Positions 1 through 6,954 of a stretch of DNA of 13,961 nucleotides are shown piece after piece. The stretch covers positions 626-14,586 of the forward strand of contig DNXU01000196.1 of assembly GCA_003505715.1 (NCBI GenBank), read 5' to 3'. This stretch comes from Cyanobacteria bacterium UBA8803 (lineage in GTDB: Bacteria; Cyanobacteriota; Cyanobacteriia; Cyanobacteriales; Coleofasciculaceae). The notes below the pieces were generated by a model. That model worked only from the letters and a program-made list of their open reading frames with translations. It ran no database searches and had not been told where the DNA came from. Within the stretch, counting starts at the first letter, position 1. Each line of letters begins with the position of its first letter. The position numbers and the translations under genes were made by a program.

Positions 1-20
1 AATTGGGGGATTTAGGGGGC
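1..20. repeat. possible end of a dispersed G-rich cyanobacterial repeat
   Basis: The first 20 bases carry two G-runs separated by ATTTA. I recall this kind of G-rich/ATTTA sequence as a common intergenic repeat in filamentous cyanobacteria. The window edge cuts it, so its full extent and any palindromic partner cannot be seen. The recognition is from memory, not from a second copy in this window. Confidence 0.25.
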
Positions 21-55
21 TAAGTTTGCAACAGGTTTGGCGCTGCAAAAGGTGT

Positions 56-72
56 ACAATATCTAATATTGT
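56..72. promoter_or_regulatory. 7-bp inverted repeat upstream of the effector-like gene
   Basis: ACAATAT, then CTA, then ATATTGT form a perfect 7-bp inverted repeat 37 bases before the start codon at 109. It overlaps TACAAT (55-60), which could pass as a -10 box, but I see no convincing -35 at the right distance. It could be an operator for a dimeric regulator or a chance AT-rich palindrome. Confidence 0.25.
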
Positions 73-108
73 GATTAGTTCAATCACTGGCACTAACTGA
101 GGTGGGAT

Positions 109-1428
109 ATGTACGAGCAGGTAAAAAAGCCAACCTCCTCCTGGAGTCCTCAAATTCAGCAGAAAAGCTCTAAATTTAGATCGCAGCCATTTAAGGGGGA
201 ACATCCCCAAGAACAAAGGCAAGAATCTAAGGAAGTGCCAGCCTATAAACCCTTGCCAGTGGATTGGATGACCGACAATCCCATAATGAGGATGTTGGAC
301 ACGACACCACCCCAGGAAGAATTAGAAGGGCAAGACCATGCTCAGATCTCAACTGAGATATCAAGTGAGTCGGAGACAATTCAGCTTCAGGGGGAATCAG
401 CACAACCATCCCTGCTCCCTTTGACATCAGCTTCTACTGATGGGGTAGCTAACTATCCTCTCATGAAGAGTGTAGCAGCAACTCCCCCTCAGCTCCACCC
501 AGTAACTAGCGTTCAGATGTCCGCTGAAGCAGGGACGGTGCAACGGTACGGAGATCCCAATCAGGTGCCATCGGACATGGCCTGCGATGTGGCAAGTAAT
601 TCACCTGGCGATGTGATGATGAGCTTCAGTTTCAGTGTTGGCAAAGCTACTCTTGATGCTTCGCAAAAATCTCAAATAGAAGACTTTGTCGTCAGTTGGA
701 ATGCTTTGGGTGAAAATACAGAGGTGCGGTTGGATGGCTATGCCAGTACTGATGGTTCACAGGCGCTCAACTGGTCATTGTCCTGTCAACGGGCAGAGAT
801 GGTTAAAGCAGAACTTGTTAGTCCATCTTCTGGAGCCGTACCTGGTATAGACGAAAGTTACATAACCGTCTTGAGTCACGGCGAAACCGACGAATTTTCA
901 AGCACCTCTCGCGGTTCCGACCGTCGGGTTACCCTGGCTACGCCTACACCACTGCCATTACCAGAACCAGAAGAAGATTCTCCTCCACCCCAAGAAAATG
1001 CCATAGTTCGAGAGGCGAGGCGGCATATCGGTAGTGGAACTTGGGCTTACAGTGCCAATCGACCACCTTACGGGTCTGGTACTAATAAGTGTAATTTGTT
1101 TGTCTATGAAGTTGTAAATAATGCTGGTGCCCCAGTTCCCATGCAAGAAAGGTGGAGTTGGAGTCAGTTTGAGTACGTGCAATATCCTCCTTTGGCCGGA
1201 CAATGGGCAAATCCCAGCTTTACAATCCCTGGCTGGGTAGTGGTTACTGAACCTCAACCCGGTGATGTAGCTGCTATAGCCATCAATTACAGTGACGCTA
1301 GCGGACATGTGGCTATTGTGTCTGGTCCTAATACAACGATTTCAGCTACTGCTAATGAGGTTGTTGAGAATGATTGGGGTTTCAGAGCGGGACAGACGCC
1401 AACTTTTAGAAGGTATGGCGGAAATTAG
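109..1428 (+). CDS. OmpA-like / NlpC-P60-like modular protein, candidate secreted peptidoglycan-hydrolase effector
   Basis: A 439-residue modular protein with no signal peptide. Residues 1-155 are polar low-complexity sequence rich in Q, S and P, with two related segments (about 56-91 and 114-145). Residues about 167-277 resemble an OmpA C-terminal peptidoglycan-binding domain (FSVGKATLDASQ, LDGYASTDGS, NWSLSCQRAEMV, HGETDE, GSDRRV). A proline/glutamate linker (278-296) leads to a C-terminal domain of NlpC/P60 or CHAP type. Its likely catalytic Cys is C328 (TNKCNLFVYEV), the likely His is H400 (SGHVAIVSG), and N421 or D422 in the ENDWGFR stretch could be the third residue. Domains of this C-terminal kind occur at the ends of polymorphic toxins and type VI amidase effectors. 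The start follows GAGGTGGG at 99-106. The N-terminus resembles cyanobacterial DUF4157-type proteins linked to extracellular contractile injection systems, but DUF4157 itself is absent. The domain calls are firm; the effector role is inferred. Confidence 0.8.
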   Translation: MYEQVKKPTSSWSPQIQQKSSKFRSQPFKGEHPQEQRQESKEVPAYKPLPVDWMTDNPIMRMLDTTPPQEELEGQDHAQISTEISSESETIQLQGESAQPSLLPLTSASTDGVANYPLMKSVAATPPQLHPVTSVQMSAEAGTVQRYGDPNQVPSDMACDVASNSPGDVMMSFSFSVGKATLDASQKSQIEDFVVSWNALGENTEVRLDGYASTDGSQALNWSLSCQRAEMVKAELVSPSSGAVPGIDESYITVLSHGETDEFSSTSRGSDRRVTLATPTPLPLPEPEEDSPPPQENAIVREARRHIGSGTWAYSANRPPYGSGTNKCNLFVYEVVNNAGAPVPMQERWSWSQFEYVQYPPLAGQWANPSFTIPGWVVVTEPQPGDVAAIAINYSDASGHVAIVSGPNTTISATANEVVENDWGFRAGQTPTFRRYGGN

Positions 1429-1429
1429 T

Positions 1430-1515
1430 AATGGGTGATGGGTGATTGGTAATAGGTGATGGGTGATTGGTAATCGGCAAGAAATTCCTGACCAATAACC
1501 AATAACCAATTCACC
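1430..1515. repeat. short tandem repeats with inverted copies (STRR-like)
   Basis: Directly after the stop codon, GGGTGATTGGTAAT-type units run in tandem on the + strand (1430-1474). About 15 bases later the complement follows (ACCAATAACCAATAACCAAT, 1490-1509, then TCACC to 1514). The two halves can fold into an imperfect hairpin. Degenerate short tandem repeats of this kind are typical of intergenic DNA in filamentous cyanobacteria. The fold might also end transcription from the upstream gene, though there is no clear U-tract. Confidence 0.7.
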
Positions 1516-1532
1516 AAGTTTAAAATTTTGAT

Positions 1533-2147
1533 ATGCCAATTTTAGTCAGGCTGATTCTAGTATCATTAGGGATATCCATGCTGCTGGTTAGCTCTGCTAA
1601 TAACTCGTGGTGCCAGGGGACAACAGATTCTTGCCATTCTTTTTTACAGAAAGCCGATAAAATGCCAGATTTCAACGCCGCAATAATAAGTATTGATGCA
1701 AAAATTGTTGATTTAACTTGGCCGGGAGGTTTATTTGAGTACGAGGAGTTCAGAAATATATATGTTCATCCCGAAATGTATAAAGCAGAAGCTTTGGCTG
1801 CCTTAAATAGTCAAGCATTGACTGAGCAGCAAAAAATTATAGTTGCTTTATCAATGCAAAACTTAGAATTAAGTAATTTTCTCGTATTTTCGAGAGAAGT
1901 TTTATCGCTGCTGGAGAAAGGCACTATTTCCCAAGCTGTATTCGATTGGGCAGTTTTTCCAAGCTACGACTGGAATACTAAATGGGTTGATAATAGGACA
2001 GCTGTTGAAGTTCAACAGATTTTAGCAGAAATTTCAAACTCTAAGTCGGTGAGTGAAGAAAAGAAGAAATATATTCAAGAAGAAATCATCACGGGGATGG
2101 CAGAGAAACAAGTGCTGTATTTAAGGGAAATAGGACAAATTAAATAG
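1533..2147 (+). CDS. secreted hypothetical protein, possible immunity partner of the upstream effector-like protein
   Basis: I do not recognise this 204-residue protein as a named family. Residues 1-25 form a signal peptide: a short basic start, a hydrophobic stretch (LILVSLGISMLLV), then small residues. The mature part should lie in the periplasm. There is no lipobox at C27. C27 and C34 are seven residues apart near the mature N-terminus and could form a disulphide. The rest is predicted to be mostly helical, with a distinctive aromatic patch FPSYDWNTKW (142-151) and a charged C-terminus. The gene lies 104 bp after the cell-wall-hydrolase-like gene on the same strand, separated by the repeat tract. 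Periplasmic, helical, cysteine-bearing proteins beside amidase toxins are often immunity proteins (the Tai/Rap families), so that role is plausible but unproven. There is no Shine-Dalgarno before the ATG. Confidence 0.65.
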   Translation: MPILVRLILVSLGISMLLVSSANNSWCQGTTDSCHSFLQKADKMPDFNAAIISIDAKIVDLTWPGGLFEYEEFRNIYVHPEMYKAEALAALNSQALTEQQKIIVALSMQNLELSNFLVFSREVLSLLEKGTISQAVFDWAVFPSYDWNTKWVDNRTAVEVQQILAEISNSKSVSEEKKKYIQEEIITGMAEKQVLYLREIGQIK

Positions 2148-2162
2148 TGTAGCGATCGTTGG

Positions 2163-2232
2163 TTCGTAGTAACCAATGCAAGTGGTTGGCAATACAGCAT
2201 CGTCAGGCACTGGTATGATGTAGTGCTACGAA
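2163..2232. repeat. 70-bp degenerate palindromic repeat, copy 1
   Basis: The ends TTCGTAG (2163-2169) and CTACGAA (2226-2232) are a perfect 7-bp inverted repeat. The left half (2167-2191) matches 21 of 25 bases of the left arm of the hairpin at 10591-10659. The right half shares the pattern GTCA-N2-CACT-N2-TAT with that hairpin's right arm. The two copies are 70 and 69 bp long. This copy has lost much of its internal pairing. It lies between the secreted-protein gene and the DUF262 operon. It is a small non-coding palindromic element, possibly MITE-like, with no visible target duplication. Confidence 0.65.
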
Positions 2233-2269
2233 GCATGAACAGCTGATGACTAAATCAATTGAAATCTCA

Positions 2270-2276
2270 AGGAGGG
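2270..2276 (+). promoter_or_regulatory. strong Shine-Dalgarno that sets the DUF262 start at TTG 2283
   Basis: AGGAGGG lies 6 bases before an in-frame TTG at 2283. An earlier in-frame TTG at 2259 has no such site before it. The strong site therefore favours translation from 2283 and places the earlier TTG in the leader. Confidence 0.8.
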
Positions 2277-2282
2277 ATCACA

Positions 2283-3425
2283 TTGGCAGAACTGAAGGCG
2301 GGAAAAAGTGAATTATCTAACGAAGATATTTTAGAAGGAGAAGAGATTGAAGAAGAAGAAGAAGAAAGAAATACTTTCAGGTATGACCCGGAGAAAATTA
2401 ACATTATTACTAGGGAACCAACAATTGAGCAACTACTCCGCCGAATTGATGAGGAAGCGCTTGACTTAGCACCTGATTTTCAGCGTCAAGCGAATATATG
2501 GAATGATCAGGTTAAAAGCCGACTAATTGAATCTATTATAATTCGCATTCCCTTACCTGCCTTCTACATAGATGCCACCGATGATGATAAATGGTTAGTT
2601 GTAGATGGATTGCAAAGGCTCTCTGCTCTCAACCATTTTATTAGTGACAAGAGTGATAAGAGGTTGAGACTCAAGGGACTAGAGTATCTTGAAGAGCTTG
2701 AGGACAAAACCTATGATCAAATAGAACGTAGATACCAGCGTCGTATTGAAGAAACTCAGGTTACAGTTTATCTGATTACAAAAGGTACGCCGCCTGAAGT
2801 TAAATACAATATTTTTAAACGTATTAATACAGGAGGAACACCACTTTCTCCCCAAGAACTACGACATGCTCTAAACCCAGGCAAGGCAACTAAGTTTCTA
2901 GCTAAACTTGCGAAGTATAGAGAATTTAAGCAAGTTGTTAATCTTAGTGATTCTCGCAGAAAACGCATGGATGATCGTGAGTTTGTCCTGGGTTTTTTGG
3001 CTTTTACGCTGACTTCTTACAAAGATTATAAAGACGATACTAGAGATTCATTTTTAAGCAAAGCTTTATTTAAGGCTAATCATATATCTGAAGATGAACT
3101 CAACAACATAGAATATAAATTCAAAAAAGCAATGATAGCTGCGTTTCAAATATTTGGCAAAAATGCTTTCCGTAAACTTTCGGCAAACAGCAATAGAAAA
3201 TATCCTGTTAACAAAGCATTATTTGAAGTTTGGTCAGTCAATCTAGGGCAGCTTGATGATGAGCAAATTAAAGTATTATTAGTCAGAAAACAACAGTTAA
3301 TTGACAATTTTATCAGGTATGTAGATAATGATAAAGAATTTTTAGCATCTATTTCTCAAGCAGGTATTAAGGTTGAGTATAGATTTACTACTCTTGAAAA
3401 GATTATCCAGGAAGTTCTGTTATGA
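2283..3425 (+). CDS. DUF262 domain protein (GmrS/ParB-like), first gene of a three-gene operon
   Basis: The protein is 380 residues from the TTG at 2283. After an acidic stretch (about 18-28, almost all Glu), a DUF262 domain begins. It shows DFQR (65-68), a conserved W, SRLIESIIIRIPLPAFY, VVDGLQRLSAL (DGLQR 108-112, where many members read DGQQR), and INTGGTPLSPQELRHA (181-196). DUF262 has a ParB/sulfiredoxin-like fold. In GmrSD type IV restriction enzymes it binds and hydrolyses nucleotides, while the partner DUF1524/HNH domain cuts DNA. No DUF1524 or HNH motif is present here; the C-terminal half is helical and charged. The gene overlaps the ATPase gene by ATGA (3422-3425), so the two are probably co-translated. 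The reading is AT-rich with no HIP1 sites. The family assignment is firm; a role in defence is inferred from the pairing. Confidence 0.88.
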   Translation: MAELKAGKSELSNEDILEGEEIEEEEEERNTFRYDPEKINIITREPTIEQLLRRIDEEALDLAPDFQRQANIWNDQVKSRLIESIIIRIPLPAFYIDATDDDKWLVVDGLQRLSALNHFISDKSDKRLRLKGLEYLEELEDKTYDQIERRYQRRIEETQVTVYLITKGTPPEVKYNIFKRINTGGTPLSPQELRHALNPGKATKFLAKLAKYREFKQVVNLSDSRRKRMDDREFVLGFLAFTLTSYKDYKDDTRDSFLSKALFKANHISEDELNNIEYKFKKAMIAAFQIFGKNAFRKLSANSNRKYPVNKALFEVWSVNLGQLDDEQIKVLLVRKQQLIDNFIRYVDNDKEFLASISQAGIKVEYRFTTLEKIIQEVLL

Positions 3426-4540
3426 TTCGTTTACTCAGACTAAGTAATTTTAAACCTTTTGAAAATCAGTTATTTGAATTGAAACCACTCACCCTGCTGT
3501 GCGGTCTCAATAGCACCGGGAAATCTTCGGTTCTGCAATCCTTACTGCTCCTGCGTCAATCTTACCAACAAGGTTTGTTGATAAAAACAGGTCTAGCTCT
3601 GAATGGAGAGCTAGTTCGGATTGGTACAGCGCAAGATGCATTTTGCGAGAGAGCTAAAAATGAAAGTATAGGTTTTGAGATGCTCTGGGAAAATCACGGT
3701 CAAGCAAAATGGCATTTTCAGTATGACTTAAATAAGAAAGAAGCTGATGTTTTAGATATTGCTACCCAATCAGTTGATAGTGAAGTTTTGAAATCAAGCC
3801 TTTTTAACGAACAATTCCATTACCTTCAGGCAGAGCGTATTGGGCCGCGCCCCTTTAATGAAATGTCAGATTATCAAGTGCGGCGGCTTGGACAAATTGG
3901 AACCAGGGGAGAGTATACGGCACATTTTCTCTTTGCAAATGGCCGCAAACCTATTCCCATATACAATCTCAACTACCCCCTGTCAAAATCAATGGATTTA
4001 ATAGATCAAGTTGAGGCATGGATGAGAGAAGTTAGCCCTGGCACACGCATTAAAATTAACTCAAATCCAGATATGGACTTGATCGGCTTACAATACTTTT
4101 ACGGCGATAGCAATCCTTGCCGTGCTACTAATGTAGGGTTTGGAATTAGTTACACCTTGCCAATTATTGTAGCTGTTATGGCATCTACGCCAGGTACACT
4201 AATTATTATTGAAAATCCCGAAGCTCATCTCCATCCCAAAGGACAATCTAAAATGGGCGAATTGCTGGCACTTGCAGCTAGCTGTGGCATTCAAGCAGTG
4301 ATAGAAACTCATAGCGATCATGTATTAAATGGAATTCGTCTCGCCGTTCATGACGGCAAGCTTAACCCCGAAGATGTTCAACTGCATTACTTCCAGCGGC
4401 AAGAGAAACAAGGCCAAGCTTTTACTGAAGTAGTTTCACCACGCATCGATCGCAACGGGCGCATCGATCAATGGCCTGATGGCTTCTTTGATGAGTGGGA
4501 CAAGAGTTTAGAGGCTTTGTTGGAACCAGTAGGAGAATAA
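3422..4540 (+). CDS. AAA/ABC-type ATPase with DUF3696 features, second gene of the operon
   Basis: A 372-residue SMC/OLD-like ATPase. It opens with IRLLRLSNFKPFENQLFEL, typical of this class. It has a Walker A motif GLNSTGKSS (28-36), a conserved ERIGPR (138-143), a signature-like NVGFGISYTLPI (237-248), a Walker B IIIENPEAHLHP (261-272) and a switch ETHSDH (295-300). Walker B has ENPE where classic ABC proteins have D-E; ENPEAHLHP is usual for the DUF3696/AAA_21 group. The C-terminal WPDGFFDEW (351-359) also fits DUF3696. No TOPRIM or HNH nuclease follows, so it would act through partners. AGGAAG (3409-3414) is a good ribosome site inside the preceding gene. Coding overlaps DUF262 by 4 bp and ends 3 bp before the next gene. 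Such ATPases are sensors or motors in Septu-, OLD- and GmrSD-like defence modules; its job here is inferred. Confidence 0.88.
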   Translation: MIRLLRLSNFKPFENQLFELKPLTLLCGLNSTGKSSVLQSLLLLRQSYQQGLLIKTGLALNGELVRIGTAQDAFCERAKNESIGFEMLWENHGQAKWHFQYDLNKKEADVLDIATQSVDSEVLKSSLFNEQFHYLQAERIGPRPFNEMSDYQVRRLGQIGTRGEYTAHFLFANGRKPIPIYNLNYPLSKSMDLIDQVEAWMREVSPGTRIKINSNPDMDLIGLQYFYGDSNPCRATNVGFGISYTLPIIVAVMASTPGTLIIIENPEAHLHPKGQSKMGELLALAASCGIQAVIETHSDHVLNGIRLAVHDGKLNPEDVQLHYFQRQEKQGQAFTEVVSPRIDRNGRIDQWPDGFFDEWDKSLEALLEPVGE

Positions 4541-4543
4541 GGC

Positions 4544-5479
4544 ATGGATTTAGAGATGGTACTCAACGAACTGTCTTTGCGGACTCCTGCTGCTGATATT
4601 CCAACAGCACGGCAATTAATGTCAGAATTAATTAGGACTGTGCGCCAAGCAACGGTCAGTGGTGTGAAGCGAGTACTCCGTACTTCCGATGATATTAATA
4701 CTATTGAACTTGCTCCCGACTATCCTGTAGCTCGCTGGCGGAATGATAATGGAGTAAATCGAGAGGAGCGTAGTTTCTTCAGAACGCTCACCACCAAAGC
4801 TCCTTTCTGGACTGATATTGCTGAAGCAATAAAAAACAATTTTGATTTGTCTGATGTTATTCACCAAGGAGAGGAAGCAAGAGGACTGTGCTTTGCTTTA
4901 GTTAGTGATGCGTTGCCAGTGAGCTTAAACTCGGAGGCACGATGGAATCACAGCCGCTTGGAGTTGACAGTTACACGACTTGAAGATGAGGAGTTAATCG
5001 AGGAGCATCTGGAAATTATTCATGCCAGTTGCAGGCATCACATACAGGAACATACTGATTGGATACAAAAACGTATTCGTATAGAGGTTATTGATGGGTT
5101 AGATCTTTGGAAGCGGAGGGAAGAGTTATTTACCAGCTTGGAATTTTGTGACAATGTCGGGAAGCAGATACAAAGCCTCAACATTGGCAATCCGATGTTA
5201 AGGCAGGTTGTAAAACGGTTGTATGAACTTGATGACTACTGTAAGATTTGGGCATCTGGCTCTTTTAATCCAGACAATCTGCCCAGTAAGGCTACTCCAG
5301 AAAGCGATACAAGGCTCCAGCAGTTCCAACAGGAACTAATAATTAGATGTCCCGATGGTGAGAAACGTATCTTCAGTTTGCACGTTCGCATGACACCAGG
5401 GGCTTGGCGGCTACATTTCTGTGTAGAATCAGGGCCAGGGAAGATAATCATCGGGTACATTGGCCCTAAAATCCAATAA
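4544..5479 (+). CDS. uncharacterised 311-residue protein, third gene of the DUF262-ATPase operon
   Basis: I do not recognise a named domain. It has no signal peptide or membrane segment. The N-terminal half is rich in conserved-looking motifs: PTARQLMSELI (20-30), GVKRVLRT (40-47), IELAPDYPVARWRND (54-68) and LTTKAPFWTDI (82-92). A charged helical middle follows (about 150-235), with HASCRHHIQEH at 160-170. The C-terminus ends in alternating strands, RIFSLHVRMTPGAWRLHF (275-292) and IIIGYIG (301-307). That strand pattern recalls the end of RelE/ParE-like small toxins, but the resemblance is weak. AGGAG (4531-4535) inside the ATPase gene serves as its ribosome site, and the 3-bp spacing marks it as part of the same operon. 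It could be the effector nuclease, a cofactor or a regulator of the module; the sequence does not decide. Confidence 0.75.
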   Translation: MDLEMVLNELSLRTPAADIPTARQLMSELIRTVRQATVSGVKRVLRTSDDINTIELAPDYPVARWRNDNGVNREERSFFRTLTTKAPFWTDIAEAIKNNFDLSDVIHQGEEARGLCFALVSDALPVSLNSEARWNHSRLELTVTRLEDEELIEEHLEIIHASCRHHIQEHTDWIQKRIRIEVIDGLDLWKRREELFTSLEFCDNVGKQIQSLNIGNPMLRQVVKRLYELDDYCKIWASGSFNPDNLPSKATPESDTRLQQFQQELIIRCPDGEKRIFSLHVRMTPGAWRLHFCVESGPGKIIIGYIGPKIQ

Positions 5480-5608
5480 TCTCAACACTTACACGATTGC
5501 TAGCTGGAGTATCGTAATCCCAGAATGCTGCGTGATCGCTCCTGTCCAAGTTATCTACAATCACTATAGGACTTCCGGATAGAGAGAAAGTGCGTTATAG
5601 CAAAAATT

Positions 5609-6865
5609 ATGATAACTCACAACGAACAGCCTAATTTAGACCCTTCGTCCGATCCAGAGCCAGTAAAGCCATCAGTAGAAGGGGTTACTAGCATAACGAA
5701 GAGTCAGGCAACAGATGCAATCCGTAAAACTCAGCCAGAGCAGGTTATCGTGGCTGAAAAAGCTACTTATGCTGAAAAAACTAAACGAATTCGTGCTTGG
5801 AGCGAATTATTTAAGTCAGTAACTCCGTACCTGTGGGTGGCGGTTATCCTGATTGTGATTGTTCCTCTTATGGGCAAAGGCTTTATTGCTAGTTCCTTGT
5901 CAGGGGGTTCAGCTAATCTAGGTAATACAGGTACTAGTGCAGTTGTTGTTATCAATAAGACAATACCAGACCAGAACGAAATCGATAGTGCGATCGCCAC
6001 AGCCATCATTGATGCCCATACCCAAGCAGAACGGTTAGCCTCAGCCAGATTAGATGAATGGGTTGAGGAATTGATGACCCGCGTTGATGGCAGCTTCTTG
6101 AATTGGTATTTTGATTACTTCAATCAAAAGAAAATGGAGTTTAGCGCTCCTTTTGTCTGGTTATCTGCCGCAGCAACTCACTGGCTCGATACCAAGAACC
6201 CACCTCCCAGCCAAGCCGTCGCTGAGAAATTAACGGAAGATTTCCAAACGGAATTCGCCAAAAGAGTTCTGCGCCCGAAAATTGCCCAACTCGAACTCGA
6301 ACACCTGACCAGAGATACTGTAAATCTGTATATCTCAGAACTCGGTAACAATATTTCTAAGATTCAAACTACCTACAACATCCCTCAAGGACAATGGGAG
6401 CAATACCTGGAAGATATTGCCGTTACCATCAGGGATACTGAAGGGAATATTTCTAACTTATCATTGAAAGTATTAGTCGGTGGCAGTACTTATCTCCTAG
6501 CCAAAACCATGCTCCCAATTGCGACTAAGATCGGTAGTAAAGTTGCTGTATCCTTAGCTGGAAAAACTACGGCCAAAATGGCCGCGAAAACGGGTGGGGT
6601 TGTCGCTGGGAAGTTAGGGGCACAGTTCATCGATCCGATTGTGGCCTTTGGCATCATTATTTGGGATTTGTGGGATTACCATCACACGGTCAAGGTAGAT
6701 AGACCAATTCTCCGAGAAGCCATTCTTGACTATTTACAGGAAGTCAAGGCATCATTGCTGGATAACCCGGAAAATAGTGTCATGGCCGCTATCGATCGCC
6801 TAGAAAGCGGCATTCTCAAGTCCCTTCAATCACCGGAGCTTTCCCCTCAACTTTCATACAAGTGA
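5609..6865 (+). CDS. membrane-anchored protein of unknown function
   Basis: A 418-residue protein that I do not recognise. The first 70 residues are polar and probably cytoplasmic. One clear transmembrane helix spans about 73-92 (PYLWVAVILIVIVPLMG), preceded by basic residues (KTKRIRAWSELFK), which favours an N-in orientation. A Gly/Ser/Asn linker follows, then a long helical region (about 120-280) with WVEELMTRVD and an aromatic SFLNWYFDYFNQ patch. Residues 284-352 are Gly/Ala/Lys-rich and hydrophobic (LLAKTMLPIATKIGSKVAVSLAGK and beyond), ending in FGIIIWDLWDYHHTV. This segment might insert in or lie on the membrane. A charged helical tail closes the protein. The gene lies 89 bp before the protease gene on the same strand and may or may not be co-transcribed with it. 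It contains a HIP1 site at 5990, unlike the upstream operon. No Shine-Dalgarno precedes the ATG. Confidence 0.7.
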   Translation: MITHNEQPNLDPSSDPEPVKPSVEGVTSITKSQATDAIRKTQPEQVIVAEKATYAEKTKRIRAWSELFKSVTPYLWVAVILIVIVPLMGKGFIASSLSGGSANLGNTGTSAVVVINKTIPDQNEIDSAIATAIIDAHTQAERLASARLDEWVEELMTRVDGSFLNWYFDYFNQKKMEFSAPFVWLSAAATHWLDTKNPPPSQAVAEKLTEDFQTEFAKRVLRPKIAQLELEHLTRDTVNLYISELGNNISKIQTTYNIPQGQWEQYLEDIAVTIRDTEGNISNLSLKVLVGGSTYLLAKTMLPIATKIGSKVAVSLAGKTTAKMAAKTGGVVAGKLGAQFIDPIVAFGIIIWDLWDYHHTVKVDRPILREAILDYLQEVKASLLDNPENSVMAAIDRLESGILKSLQSPELSPQLSYK

Positions 6866-6954
6866 AACAGGACTGTCACAACAACGTCATAAAGAATATC
6901 TACATTAATAAATGTGAGCTATTGATACTCTCCCATAAATTTAAGTGAATCATT

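Noticed and set aside
958..1308. 116-residue open frame on the - strand
   Set aside because: It is antisense to the hydrolase domain of the effector-like gene, and its translation shows no family features.
2246..2311. 21-codon ATG frame overlapping the DUF262 start, considered as a leader peptide
   Set aside because: It has no ribosome site of its own, no attenuation-like features, and runs across the strong Shine-Dalgarno of the real gene.
5561..5570. TCACTATAGG, resembling the 3' part of a T7 promoter
   Set aside because: Only the last part of the phage consensus matches, and no phage polymerase context is present.
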